Of a DNA stretch of 64,000 bases, positions 1 through 7,743 are shown one piece after another (position 1 is the first letter of the stretch; every line of letters starts with the position of its first letter). A program made the position numbers and the translations under genes. This DNA comes from DASXZH01 sp963829965 (GTDB lineage Bacteria; Armatimonadota; Fimbriimonadia; Fimbriimonadales; Fimbriimonadaceae). The stretch lies in assembly GCA_963829965.1 (NCBI GenBank), contig CAWHLK010000028.1, positions 10,357-74,356 of the forward strand, in the 5' to 3' direction. The notes under the pieces were generated by a model. It was given only the letters and a program-made list of their open reading frames with translations. It did no database searches and was not told where the DNA came from.

Positions 1-128
1 GCATATGTTTTAACGGCTTGCCAAAGGGCCGAGTAGGTGACCGGTTTGAAGCCTTTGTCGTGATAGAGGATCGCGGGCTTATCGCCCCATTTCTGGCAGC
101 TCTCGCGCAACACTGCGCCTAGGGTCAT
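1..128 (-). CDS. Acyl-CoA synthetase (AMP-binding), N-terminal fragment
   Basis: Reading leftward from an ATG at 128, 42 codons stay open to the window edge. They begin MTLGAVLRESCQKWGDKPAI and continue through LYHDKGFKPVTYSALW. This is the usual opening of long-chain fatty-acid CoA ligases and related AMP-forming enzymes, in which a leader of the type 'L...a...pdkpAl......TY.el' precedes the adenylation core. Such enzymes activate fatty acids to acyl-CoA through an acyl-adenylate. The P-loop and the A-box motifs lie outside the window, so the substrate class cannot be fixed. A heptad repeat of GTGACGG units starts only five bases upstream of the start codon. Confidence 0.6.
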   Translation of the reverse strand, partial: MTLGAVLRESCQKWGDKPAILYHDKGFKPVTYSALWQAVKTY

Positions 129-132
129 TGCG

Positions 133-162
133 GTGACAGGTGACGGGTTACGAGTGACGGGC
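133..162. repeat. Heptanucleotide repeat, GTGACGG type
   Basis: Four consecutive 7-nt units (GTGACAG, GTGACGG, GTTACGA, GTGACGG) lie directly upstream of the acyl-CoA synthetase start. The same unit type recurs at 9850-9884. Confidence 0.6.
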
Positions 163-385
163 ATTATCGATTGGGCGAAGGACCGAAGTTAATAGGATTG
201 ATGATAACCGTTTCGTGATACGAATAGCGCTATTGCCGGGCTTCGGCATCTAGGTCCTTTGGAACGCCTTCGGCGAAATCTGACCTTAGGCCCCTTTGGG
301 CCTACCGAACGGCAGCGCATTGCGGCTCCCCGAGGTGACTGGAGCTCTCAGCAGTGGCGTTGGCGGCATAGGCGCGCCAAAATGG
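163..385. other. Non-coding spacer with two hairpins
   Basis: No convincing gene is seen. A small stem CGCC-ttc-GGCG lies at 265-275. A perfect 7-bp stem TAGGCCC-cttt-GGGCCTA lies at 287-304. Both sit downstream of the minus-strand ORF that ends at 386 and could act as its terminator, although no clear U-tract follows. Confidence 0.4.
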
Positions 386-649
386 TTACTTCGAGACCTT
401 TACGGCTCCGCAAACGTTTTCCGAGCTCAAAATGATGGCTCTGGCCCGATCCAAGTCGTCGGGGGCAACCGATACGTGCTCTTGAAAATGGGCATACATA
501 GCAGTAAATCTGACATCTTGACGATTGAGTTCGTCAAACACATGGTCTTCGCACGGCGGTAATGCCCTAAAGGAACCTGCCCAAACAAAACGCGGAACAA
601 AGATGAAATGATGCGCCCCATAGAGCGCAACGCCGATTCCACAAATCAA
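386..649 (-). CDS. Small hypothetical protein with N-terminal membrane segment
   Basis: This 87-residue frame starts at a TTG. The first 15 to 20 residues are hydrophobic (LICGIGVALYGAHHFIF). The open frame extends upstream of the TTG for 14 codons that read RSRKGPFRILAIYA, which would complete a positive-inside membrane helix, but they contain no usual start codon. The remainder is soluble and mildly acidic with three cysteines. The frame follows the secreted protein ending at 699 on the same strand and could be co-transcribed with it. I do not recognise a family. The coding call rests only on the membrane-anchor pattern and the gene order. Confidence 0.35.
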   Translation of the reverse strand: MICGIGVALYGAHHFIFVPRFVWAGSFRALPPCEDHVFDELNRQDVRFTAMYAHFQEHVSVAPDDLDRARAIILSSENVCGAVKVSK

Positions 650-698
650 CGCATAAATTGCGAGGATACGAAAGGGGCCCTTCCTACTTCGCTAACTC

Positions 699-1409
699 TT
701 AGCCGGTTCCCAACCTATCGAAACCGCCCGGATAGTAGTCGAACATCACCTTCGCCGGCCCCTGAGGGGCTGCATTTAGGAACTTGATGAACGCTCCCGT
801 TGGCCCGGTTTCCCATTTGCCTTCGGGCAAAGTGTTATAGATTTGGAAAACGCTGCGCGTGGTGTACTTTAAAGCCACATTGAGCTGCCCTACCGGGCCG
901 CTCCATGTGCCAGCACCGGTGGTGGAGTAGGCGAAAACTTTAAGAGCGCCGTCCAGGCCGCCGTGGCCGAGAGGGGTGACCACATGAACTCGCAGGGAGT
1001 GCGCGCCGTGGCCGATGAAATTCATCTGGAGGGTGTAGGCGTCGGAATACGAGCCGTCGACCACGCCGCTTGCTTTTTTATGAGGATCGTCGGTCGGCAC
1101 GTGGGTCGCTGGAATCCTGGTGAGGTTGACAGTCGCGTTGTCCAGGGTCGCGGAGACCTGAACCTGGTCTTGCATTCCCCAGCCGATATCCTCGCCGTCC
1201 ACCGGGATTTTGACGGTAATAGAGGCCGACTTATCCGAGGTGTTCTTCATGTACGACAGGGAGTCGGTAATCGCGGTTGTCTTGGTGAACGAAGTTGACG
1301 CGTTATGGGTAACAAGGCTCACCGAAGAACCGGAGGAACTTGGCACACCCGTGTAAATCACGGATACTCCGCCGCTCTGAAGGGCCAGTGCGAGAATCGG
1401 TAGGATCAT
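699..1409 (-). CDS. Secreted hypothetical protein
   Basis: The protein is about 236 residues and begins with a hydrophobic leader (MILPILALALQSGG). It is rich in Ser, Thr and Gly and has a beta-type pattern (SSSGSSVSLVTHNAS, DNATVNLTRIPATHV), as expected for an exported surface protein. An upstream TTG at 1427 would add six residues. The ATG at 1409 is preferred because a TATATT hexamer lies exactly six bases upstream, the spacing seen at other apparently leaderless genes here. The frame ends with TAA at 699-701. No catalytic motif or named domain was recognised. Confidence 0.6.
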   Translation of the reverse strand: MILPILALALQSGGVSVIYTGVPSSSGSSVSLVTHNASTSFTKTTAITDSLSYMKNTSDKSASITVKIPVDGEDIGWGMQDQVQVSATLDNATVNLTRIPATHVPTDDPHKKASGVVDGSYSDAYTLQMNFIGHGAHSLRVHVVTPLGHGGLDGALKVFAYSTTGAGTWSGPVGQLNVALKYTTRSVFQIYNTLPEGKWETGPTGAFIKFLNAAPQGPAKVMFDYYPGGFDRLGTG

Positions 1410-1415
1410 ACGCCT

Positions 1416-1421
1416 AATATA
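1416..1421 (-). promoter_or_regulatory. -10-like hexamer for the secreted protein at 699-1409
   Basis: TATATT on the minus strand is followed by six bases and then the ATG. No good -35 box is seen. Transcription would begin at or beside the start codon. Confidence 0.4.
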
Positions 1422-1487
1422 CAACAAGCCGCAAGTGCGATTTTGGCGACGACCGTGTGAACTGCGCTCAACGGGGGCGCCGCCGAG

Positions 1488-1569
1488 AGAGTTGTGCTAG
1501 CCTCGCTCCACTTCGTTTCGCTCGGCGAGCACTCCTTTCTGTTGTTGAGTCACAACTCTTCATTTTTTT
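1488..1569 (+). promoter_or_regulatory. Terminator-like stem-loop upstream of the peptidase gene
   Basis: A 9-bp perfect inverted repeat, AGAGTTGTG at 1488-1496 and CACAACTCT at 1551-1559, encloses an inner stem CTCGC/GCGAG (1502-1506 with 1525-1529). Seven T residues follow at 1563-1569. The element reads on the plus strand, where no upstream gene exists, so it may be an attenuator in the leader of the gene at 1653. Confidence 0.4.
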
Positions 1570-1586
1570 ATCCTTCGATATCTCCC

Positions 1587-1609
1587 AGCACCACCCCTTG
1601 AGCGGTGCT
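1587..1609 (+). promoter_or_regulatory. Leader hairpin before the M15-type peptidase
   Basis: AGCACC at 1587-1592 pairs with GGTGCT at 1604-1609, 44 bases upstream of the start codon. It is downstream of the terminator-like element and could be part of an alternative fold. Confidence 0.3.
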
Positions 1610-1652
1610 TTCCGTAAGGTTGCTTCGTAAAGTCCAACCGGAGATAAACGAA

Positions 1653-2084
1653 ATGACGATCATGGACATGAACCTTCAGCCGGACGTAGCCGACAAGGCG
1701 CGCCAACTTGAGATGTTAGCGGCGAACGTGGTGTTTACCAGCGGACGTAGAACGGTGGAGCAGCAGGCGAGTGCCATGGCCCAAAACGAAACGGAGAGCC
1801 CCGGATACGTGCAGGCCACATACGCAGAGTCCGACGCGAAGGAAGCAATTCTTGCATGGCTGGCTGCCAATCCCGGCTCGGACCTGCCAACCATGACCCA
1901 GGGCTTCACGGATGTGCTTAACGGCCTTACTCCGGACCAGCAGCTTAAGATCTCGCGCCACCTTACGGGGCGGGCGTTTGATATTCAGCCCAATTCCGCC
2001 ACGGAAGACCAGGTGAACTCGCTACAGCCACAGCTGTTTCTTACCAGCGAAGGTGGACTGTCACGCTGGCATGTTCAGTTTTAA
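1653..2084 (+). CDS. M15-type D-Ala-D-Ala carboxypeptidase-like protein
   Basis: The protein is 143 residues from the ATG at 1653, which has GGAG six to eight bases upstream. A longer frame from 1605 lacks a ribosome site. The M15/Hedgehog-fold zinc signature is visible. TSGRRT near residue 30 matches the conserved SGxR. SRHLTGRAFDI near residue 105 contains H-x6-D. WHVQF at the very C-terminus supplies the last histidine. Family members cleave D-Ala-containing peptides of peptidoglycan, and many phage endolysins share the fold. There is no signal peptide, so it may be cytoplasmic or may need a holin-like or leaderless route. No phage genes surround it. Confidence 0.65.
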   Translation: MTIMDMNLQPDVADKARQLEMLAANVVFTSGRRTVEQQASAMAQNETESPGYVQATYAESDAKEAILAWLAANPGSDLPTMTQGFTDVLNGLTPDQQLKISRHLTGRAFDIQPNSATEDQVNSLQPQLFLTSEGGLSRWHVQF

Positions 2085-2134
2085 TGGATTCGAGCGGGCT
2101 CCTTAACGTACAACAGGATTAGCATGCGCTTTGA

Positions 2135-2296
2135 TCGATTCGGCCAATCAAGTCTTCGAAGGCCGACGAGGACCGCTATTACGAGTTGCTTCGGCTGAAG
2201 ACTCCTGAGGAAAAGCTACAGCTTGTGGTGGCTCACATGCGGCTCCGTAGGCATCTGAAAGAGATCGGCGATAAGCTGCGAAAGGAATTCGGTTGA
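2135..2296 (+). pseudogene. Small open frame without a start codon
   Basis: A 53-codon stretch ending in TGA at 2294-2296 encodes a charged helical peptide (YYELLRLKTPEEKLQLV, then RRHLKEIGDKLRKEFG). It looks like real coding sequence of a short unnamed family with a 'YelLr.mTPeeKL' opening. An in-frame TGA lies just before it, and no ATG, GTG or TTG is available. An ATG at 2124 is in another frame, so one indel would create a complete small gene. Either a frameshifted small gene or a remnant. Confidence 0.35.
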
Positions 2297-2462
2297 TTGA
2301 GCTTGACAGGGGCATCACCCCCGTTTGATTGGGCGCTCGTCCGTCGTTGGTGGGAGGCCTTCGGCCTGACAGAACTTCTTATTCAACTCGAGCTTCCATA
2401 GGCAGCTTTCAAAATAACCAAACCCCAAAAACCGATTTCCCCTTTCGTGCCGTCCTTAAACC
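2297..2462. other. Spacer before the CorC/HlyC gene
   Basis: It holds one perfect mini-hairpin, AGGCC-ttc-GGCCT at 2355-2367, resembling those in the array at 61662-61853. Nothing else was recognised. Confidence 0.4.
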
Positions 2463-2468
2463 CATACT
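2463..2468 (+). promoter_or_regulatory. -10-like hexamer for the CorC/HlyC gene
   Basis: CATACT ends six bases before the ATG at 2475, and no ribosome site is present. This fits a leaderless transcript. Confidence 0.4.
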
Positions 2469-2474
2469 GATGCC

Positions 2475-3773
2475 ATGACCCAGGACAAGGCGCTGCTCGT
2501 CCTCATCAGCATTCTGCTTATTCTTGCCAACGCGTTTTTTGTGGCGGCGGAATATGCCCTTGTCGGCGCACGAAGAAGCCGTATCCAGGCGATCGCAAGG
2601 CAACGCAAGCGCAACGCGAAGCTGGTTCTGGCCGTGCTGGGCGACGTTTCGCCCTATGTTGCGGGAACCCAAATAGGCATCACCATGGTCGGCATTGCGG
2701 TGGGATCGATCACCGAGCCGTTCGTGAGAACCTGGCTGATGGCGATCTTCGGAAACGGCGTGCCGAGACCTCTCAGCTACGTGGTTTCCTACCTCCTGAT
2801 CACTTATTTGCTCGTAGTGGTTGGTGAGTTATTCCCCAAATACCTGACACTTCGCATGCCCGAGCGGGTCGCTTGGTACACGATCGGACCTCTTGCCGTT
2901 ATCACGAAGATGCTCATGCCGCTAGCGTGGCTGGCGCAAACTTCGGCCACCTTGCTGCTGCGGCCCTTTGGCATTCGCGCAGAGCAACGGCGCTCTGAGG
3001 CTTTGGATAAGGATGAACTCTTGCTCCTGATTCGGGCGGGATCCAACGAGGGACTACTTGAGAAGGTTCAAGCGGACCTGCTTGCCCGGACCCTTCGCTT
3101 GGAGGACCTGGACGCCAAGGACATGATGGTGCACCGGCTGGACATGAAAACTTTGGACGTGGACACGCCGAAAGAACGGCTGTTTTCCAAGCTGGCCGAT
3201 ATTCCCCACTCGCGCATCCCGGTTTGGGAGGAAGACCTTGACCACCTCTTAGGAATCATCTACGTGCACGACATCATCAAGACTTGGAACCGGCGGGATT
3301 TCAATCTGCGGTCCCTTATCCGGCCGGCCTTGGCCGTGCCTGAGAATCTCACTGCCGATAAGGTGCTCACGACCATGCGCACCTCTAAAACTCAGATCGT
3401 GATCGTAATGGACGAATACGGCGGCACCAGCGGGCTAATCACGCTGGAAGACGTGGTGGAAGAGGTTTTTGGCGAACTGGAAGATCAGCTGGAAACCGAT
3501 CGGCCGCAGATCGAGTTCCTTGAAAACGGCCGAATCTCCGCTCGGGCGGAGGTGCGCTTCGACGAGCTATGTTCCAGCCTTGGGCATGAAGTAAACGAGG
3601 ACGTGTCTACCGACACTTTGGCAACCATGTTCCAGAACGCGCTCGATCGCGTACCCCGCCTTGGAGACTCCATCGAGACCGAATTGGGCACCCTGTACGT
3701 GGAGAACATGGCCCGTCGTCGCATTACTCGGGTATCACTTAAGCCCAAGCAAGAGAAGCCAAAACATCCATGA
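2475..3773 (+). CDS. CNNM/CorC-HlyC family membrane protein
   Basis: The protein is 432 residues and has full family architecture. The N-terminal DUF21/CNNM membrane domain starts with a helix at about residues 7-28 (LILANAFFVAAEYALVGARR) and has further helices to about residue 165. A pair of CBS domains follows, the first after KDMMVHRLDM and the second ending in DEYGGTSG at about 312-319 and LEDVVEE. A C-terminal CorC_HlyC domain occupies about 345-425. Relatives are implicated in magnesium or cobalt efflux, and older annotations call them haemolysin C-like. No membrane-damaging activity can be inferred. The gene is monocistronic, and its 3' end faces the sugar operon. Confidence 0.9.
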   Translation: MTQDKALLVLISILLILANAFFVAAEYALVGARRSRIQAIARQRKRNAKLVLAVLGDVSPYVAGTQIGITMVGIAVGSITEPFVRTWLMAIFGNGVPRPLSYVVSYLLITYLLVVVGELFPKYLTLRMPERVAWYTIGPLAVITKMLMPLAWLAQTSATLLLRPFGIRAEQRRSEALDKDELLLLIRAGSNEGLLEKVQADLLARTLRLEDLDAKDMMVHRLDMKTLDVDTPKERLFSKLADIPHSRIPVWEEDLDHLLGIIYVHDIIKTWNRRDFNLRSLIRPALAVPENLTADKVLTTMRTSKTQIVIVMDEYGGTSGLITLEDVVEEVFGELEDQLETDRPQIEFLENGRISARAEVRFDELCSSLGHEVNEDVSTDTLATMFQNALDRVPRLGDSIETELGTLYVENMARRRITRVSLKPKQEKPKHP

Positions 3774-3789
3774 GAACTTCTGGCCCTGC

Positions 3790-4791
3790 CTAGCAAATTG
3801 GGTGCGCAAACCCGAATCGCCGCCCCATGTCCAGACACTCCGTAAGGTCGCGAACGCCCCCGGACGCGGTTGCGTCTTGCAGGCAGGACGCGGCTGCGCA
3901 AACGCCGTATTCCAGGCACTTTTCAATTTCGTATTCCGCGTGCCAGCCGTAGAGCACCCCAGCGGCAAAGGCGTCCCCTGCGCCCACCATCCCTTTGATC
4001 ATTTCGCCGGGAAGCTCTATTCTTCCGATAAGGGAATCTCCCGATGGCCCGCAAGCATAAGCGCCATCTTCATAGTGGATGACGACCCATTTTCGAACGC
4101 CGACATTAAGCAGCTTCGTTGCCGCTTCGCGGAGGGTAGCGGCAGTGGGCGAGGCCAAGGGGACGCCGGTGCAGCGTTCCGCTTCGAACTCGTTCATGAA
4201 GCAGATGTCCACATGGGGCAACGTGGGCAGGACCACTGCGCGAAAGTTCGAGCTGCTCTCGCTCACCACATCCACGCTCGTGCTCACGCCCGCCTCAAGA
4301 GCGCGGCGAAGGACATGGCCGGCGACGGTGCCATCGGCGTGGGGTTGGTCCAGGCGATCCAACAGAAGCAAGTAGCCCAGATGAAAATGCTTGAAGGACG
4401 TTTCGGAGAAGTCGAAATACTCCTCCTCGAGGAGTGCATTGGCGCCTCGGCAGTGGAAGAACGTGCGGCGTCCTGTGCCTTGGACGGTCATTACATCGGT
4501 GTAGGATGTCGGCGCTTCTGAAGTCTTGCGGATCCGGCTGGTTTCGATGCGGCTGCCGCGGCACTGCTCAAGGATATACTCCCCTTGTGGATCGTCACCG
4601 ACCAAGCCAATGCCGGCTAGCGGGTGGGGGAAGCCAAGTTGCACAAGATCCGTCAGCACATTGAAGGCTGCGCCGCCGTTCGAAACGGATTCCGAGCGAA
4701 TGGTCGTCAAGGCGTCCTGGGGCGGATACTCATCGATCATCTTTACGCGGTCCAGGATCCAGTTTCCGCCCGCGATGATTCCTTCTCTCAT
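3790..4791 (-). CDS. PfkB-family sugar kinase
   Basis: The protein is about 333 residues from the ATG at 4791. A longer frame from 4842 overlaps the upstream gene and is not preferred. N-terminal IIAGGNWILD and NGGAAFNV fit the substrate-binding start of ribokinase-like kinases. KGMVGAGDAFAAG near residue 266 is the PfkB signature 2, containing the GAGD anion hole and catalytic aspartate. The reaction would be ATP-dependent phosphorylation of a sugar or sugar acid. It is the last gene of a three-gene operon, and its ATG starts one base after the TGA of the dehydrogenase gene (TGAcATG), which suggests translational coupling. The substrate is not deducible. Confidence 0.85.
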   Translation of the reverse strand: MREGIIAGGNWILDRVKMIDEYPPQDALTTIRSESVSNGGAAFNVLTDLVQLGFPHPLAGIGLVGDDPQGEYILEQCRGSRIETSRIRKTSEAPTSYTDVMTVQGTGRRTFFHCRGANALLEEEYFDFSETSFKHFHLGYLLLLDRLDQPHADGTVAGHVLRRALEAGVSTSVDVVSESSSNFRAVVLPTLPHVDICFMNEFEAERCTGVPLASPTAATLREAATKLLNVGVRKWVVIHYEDGAYACGPSGDSLIGRIELPGEMIKGMVGAGDAFAAGVLYGWHAEYEIEKCLEYGVCAAASCLQDATASGGVRDLTECLDMGRRFGFAHPIC

Positions 4792-4792
4792 G

Positions 4793-5908
4793 TCACAGGT
4801 TGGCGACGTTGCCAAGATTTGCCGATTCCAATGCGGCCGCAAAAACCCGGTGGGATGTCAGAGCTTCTTCCACAGTGACGCAACCAAACTTGCCTCCCAG
4901 TTTGCCGGAGCGTTCGGCAAGAAAGGCGGCCCACATTTGCAGGAAGGAATCTGGGAAGCCGAATTCAAAAATGCCGCCGGTTACGGTTTTGAAAACCGAT
5001 TGATAGCCCAAATCCACTCGCTGCCAGGCTTGTTGCTTCCCCGGCTCAAAAACCCAGAGCGTTTTTGTGTCCTTGGTGCTGTATTTCACTCCACCTTCGG
5101 TCCCAAGAACTTCGATGAACCACGTGTTGGTTTCGCCGGGCGCCAGGCGTTTCATCTCCAGGCGCATGGGTACATCGTCGCCGACGGTGCAGGATAGGGT
5201 TGCGTTGTCCCAAGTGTCGCAAGGAGTGGTCCCTCCCTTGCCGTCTGGGCGCTCCGGATAACCTTTTTGAAGGTGGGCGTAAACCGTGCGCGGAACCCAG
5301 CCAAGGCGCAGTGGAATGTGGAGAACATGCATGCCGAGATCGCCCATAACGCCGATTTCGCCACAGGTTTTAGATTGGCGTTTCCAGTTCGCAGCCTTGG
5401 TGGCATCGAGATCGCTGGAGTGAAGAAATCCGGCCCGGACCTCCAACAGCCGGCCGAGCTTTGCGCTTTGGACGTACTCCCAAACGCGTAGGGCGCCGGG
5501 GAAGTATGGGAATTCCGAGCTGCAACGCACGAAACGGCCGGTTTCCTCCTCAACCTTCGCGATGGCATGGCCCGCCTTGAGATCGATGCCGAAGGGCTTC
5601 TCGGCAAAGAGGTCTTTGCCCGCTTCTAGGCAAGCGATATAAATCTTCTCATGGAGGTGGTGAGGGACGGCAACGTACACTACGTCCACCTCTTTTAGCT
5701 TGAGCAGGTCATGGTAGTCGCTTACAAAATGTTGAACCGAAGGAACGCGTCTGAACCACTCGCGCGCGGCCTCCGAAGTGTCGCAAACCGCGACCAGCTC
5801 CGGCGCGGCCGGATGCTCGTCCAATGCGATCCACCGTGAAATAGCAACGGCCACTTCTTTGCCCATGAGGCCACCGCCGATAATTCCGATTCCGACTTTC
5901 TCGCCCAT
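4793..5908 (-). CDS. Gfo/Idh/MocA family NAD(P)-dependent oxidoreductase
   Basis: The protein is 371 residues. The Rossmann opening GIGIIGGGLMGKEVAVA and the segment VDVVYVAVPHHLHEKI are typical. AEKPFGID near residues 101-108 carries the EKP motif whose lysine takes part in catalysis. Relatives oxidise or reduce hydroxyl groups of sugars, inositols or sugar acids. It lies between the aldolase, one base upstream (TGAaATG), and the PfkB kinase, one base downstream. That places it in a small carbohydrate catabolic pathway resembling in logic the IolG, IolC and IolJ steps of inositol degradation. The family is too broad to name a substrate. Confidence 0.88.
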   Translation of the reverse strand: MGEKVGIGIIGGGLMGKEVAVAISRWIALDEHPAAPELVAVCDTSEAAREWFRRVPSVQHFVSDYHDLLKLKEVDVVYVAVPHHLHEKIYIACLEAGKDLFAEKPFGIDLKAGHAIAKVEEETGRFVRCSSEFPYFPGALRVWEYVQSAKLGRLLEVRAGFLHSSDLDATKAANWKRQSKTCGEIGVMGDLGMHVLHIPLRLGWVPRTVYAHLQKGYPERPDGKGGTTPCDTWDNATLSCTVGDDVPMRLEMKRLAPGETNTWFIEVLGTEGGVKYSTKDTKTLWVFEPGKQQAWQRVDLGYQSVFKTVTGGIFEFGFPDSFLQMWAAFLAERSGKLGGKFGCVTVEEALTSHRVFAAALESANLGNVANL

Positions 5909-5909
5909 T

Positions 5910-6746
5910 TCAGGAACCTAAACCGAACTTGGCCATCGCTTCTTTCGCCGTGATGCGCTCATGGACGAGCGCCATCAGCGCGCGGGTCATCGCAGGAGGG
6001 TTGGCGTGCTGAATGATGTTCCGGCCATAGACGATGCCGTTCACCCCTTGGCGCATCAGCTCTTCCGTACGCTCGAGCACTGCCTGGTCGGAGGCTTTGC
6101 CTCCTCCACGCACGAGCACAGGCACCTTGGCGATTTCCACCACGCGGTGGTATTCGGCGGGGTTGTCGCACGGGTCGGCCTTGATGATGTCCGCCCCCAG
6201 TTCCACCGCCTGACGGACAAGAGGCAGGATCTTGTTGATGTCGCCGTCCACCATATAGCCGCCTGCGTCTTTATTCGGCTGAAAAACCAACGGTTCGACC
6301 ATCAGCGGGATCGCATATTTTTCGCTCAGGACCTTCAGCTTCATCACGTTCTGGATGCACTGATCGGTGACTTCCGGCTCGCCAGGGATTTGGAAGATGT
6401 TGGCCACTACGCATGCCGCGTCTAGCCGCACGGCTTGGTCGGCGGCGTCCTCGATCATTCTGGAGAAGAGCGTTTTCGGCAGGGACTTCCCGTAAACGTT
6501 GGCTACGTCTGTTCTCAAAACAAGCGCAGGCTTGTTCTTGCCGGGAATTTGCTGGAGCCATTTGGCTTGGCCGATTGTGAGCTGGATGGCGTCTGGGGCC
6601 GCTTCAACCAGAGTGTTTACTGCCTTTTCGATGTCTTCTATGCCCTGAAGAAATGCGGGCTCGTTGAAGAATCCGTGGTCGATTGCCACGTCCAAACAGT
6701 TCCCGGACGCGGCGTTGAAGAGTCGGTTAAGGCGGTAGGTTTTCAT
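5910..6746 (-). CDS. Class I aldolase of the DeoC/FbaB/LsrF type
   Basis: The protein is 278 residues from the ATG at 6746 (MKTYRLNRLF). An ATG at 6764 adds six residues. The early motif VAIDHGFFN and the TIM-barrel pattern match LsrF/FbaB-like aldolases. The probable Schiff-base lysine is in GADIIKADP near residue 189, followed by VPVLVRGGGK and NGIVYGRNIIQH for phosphate binding. Family members cleave ketose phosphates or, in LsrF, act on a phospho-AI-2 product. YihT of sulfoquinovose breakdown is another relative. As first gene of the aldolase-dehydrogenase-kinase operon it probably cleaves a phosphorylated sugar made by the kinase. Confidence 0.82.
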   Translation of the reverse strand: MKTYRLNRLFNAASGNCLDVAIDHGFFNEPAFLQGIEDIEKAVNTLVEAAPDAIQLTIGQAKWLQQIPGKNKPALVLRTDVANVYGKSLPKTLFSRMIEDAADQAVRLDAACVVANIFQIPGEPEVTDQCIQNVMKLKVLSEKYAIPLMVEPLVFQPNKDAGGYMVDGDINKILPLVRQAVELGADIIKADPCDNPAEYHRVVEIAKVPVLVRGGGKASDQAVLERTEELMRQGVNGIVYGRNIIQHANPPAMTRALMALVHERITAKEAMAKFGLGS

Positions 6747-6897
6747 CCGAACGATGGGAAGCATACTTGTTCAGGGGTGCCAGGGGAGTGGACGCCGCAA
6801 CGCACGAGTTGTGTGGAGCGGAGGCCTCAAGCGTCGTCACGCAGCTGGAGAACAAAGTGCGATCAGGCTCGCGCACTCCAAATTCGGAAAGGCGCTA

Positions 6898-7695
6898 TCA
6901 TCGATCAGGGCGTTTTTCACGCTTCAAATACGCGTAGGCATTGTGCGCGTGGATGGACTCGTAATTCTCCACCTCGATCTCGTAAGACAGAATTCGCTCC
7001 TCGGAGTCAAACGCCAATGCCACTTCGCGAACCATGTCCTCCACGAACCGTGGGTTGTCGTAAGCGTGTTCAGTCACGTACTTCTCGTCGGGACGTTTTA
7101 GAAGCGGGTACAAGGAACAAGAGGCGCTTGATTCGATCATTTCGATCAGTTCCTCCAGCCATAGATGGTCTTTGAAGCGAACCCGCGCAGTTACAAGTCC
7201 GCGCTGATTGTGGGCCCCACGGTCGCTGATCTCCTTGCTGCAAGGGCACAGGGTGGTCACCAAAACTTTGACCACCATCTCGAAATCCTCCTTATGGTTA
7301 GAGCTCGCGTTAAACCCGCAGGAGTATTCCATCATGCTGGTCTTGCCGGTGACAGGCGCTGCCTTTTCCATGAAGAAGGGGAAATAGACCTCTACATGGG
7401 CGGTTTCCGCCTTGAGCTTTTCCTTCAATCCTTTCAGGATTTTGGGCAGGGCGTGGACGCTGATTTCGGAACGATGCTCCGCCAACACCTCGATGAACCG
7501 GCTCATGTGGGTGCCCTTGAAATCGTGGGGTAGGTCTACCGTCAAGGTGAACTTGCCGATGGTGTGCTGGTACTCGGTGGAGCGGTCCAGAACCTTGATG
7601 GGATAGGTTACACCGCGCACGCCCACCTTATCAATGGCGATGTTTCGCGTGTCCTTGGTGCTTTGAATGTCGACGAGGCCCGGATCTTCCGTCAT
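6898..7695 (-). CDS. folE2: GTP cyclohydrolase FolE2 (type IB)
   Basis: The protein is 265 residues, the family's usual length. MMEYSCGFNASSN near residues 121-133 and TTLCPCSKE at 147-155 are strongly diagnostic. Cys150 of LCPC and His162 of RGAHNQRG correspond to the metal ligands known in FolE2 proteins. The enzyme converts GTP to 7,8-dihydroneopterin triphosphate, the first step of folate and of queuosine-type deazapurine synthesis. FolE2 is metal-flexible and in some bacteria is induced by zinc shortage, but no Zur-type operator is recognisable here. It lies 48 bases downstream of the methyltransferase on the same strand. Confidence 0.95.
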   Translation of the reverse strand: MTEDPGLVDIQSTKDTRNIAIDKVGVRGVTYPIKVLDRSTEYQHTIGKFTLTVDLPHDFKGTHMSRFIEVLAEHRSEISVHALPKILKGLKEKLKAETAHVEVYFPFFMEKAAPVTGKTSMMEYSCGFNASSNHKEDFEMVVKVLVTTLCPCSKEISDRGAHNQRGLVTARVRFKDHLWLEELIEMIESSASCSLYPLLKRPDEKYVTEHAYDNPRFVEDMVREVALAFDSEERILSYEIEVENYESIHAHNAYAYLKREKRPDR

Positions 7696-7711
7696 CCCGT
7701 AAGGTCCTACG
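7694..7711 (-). promoter_or_regulatory. Hairpin at the folE2 start
   Basis: CCCGTA-aggtcc-TACGGG, a perfect 6-bp stem, overlaps the first base or two of folE2 and its immediate leader. It could affect initiation. No known regulatory motif was matched. Confidence 0.3.
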
Positions 7712-7743
7712 GGGCGAGTTGCAAAGATGTTCTTTGTAGGGCT

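Noticed and set aside
296..562. 88-codon plus-strand frame near the left end
   Set aside because: It overlaps the more plausible minus-strand membrane protein, starts inside a hairpin and shows no protein-like pattern.
1653..2084. Prophage endolysin
   Set aside because: The fold fits, but no holin, tail, integrase or other phage gene is nearby.
2475..3773. Haemolysin
   Set aside because: The HlyC/TlyC label is historical. The CNNM-CBS-CorC architecture points to ion homeostasis.
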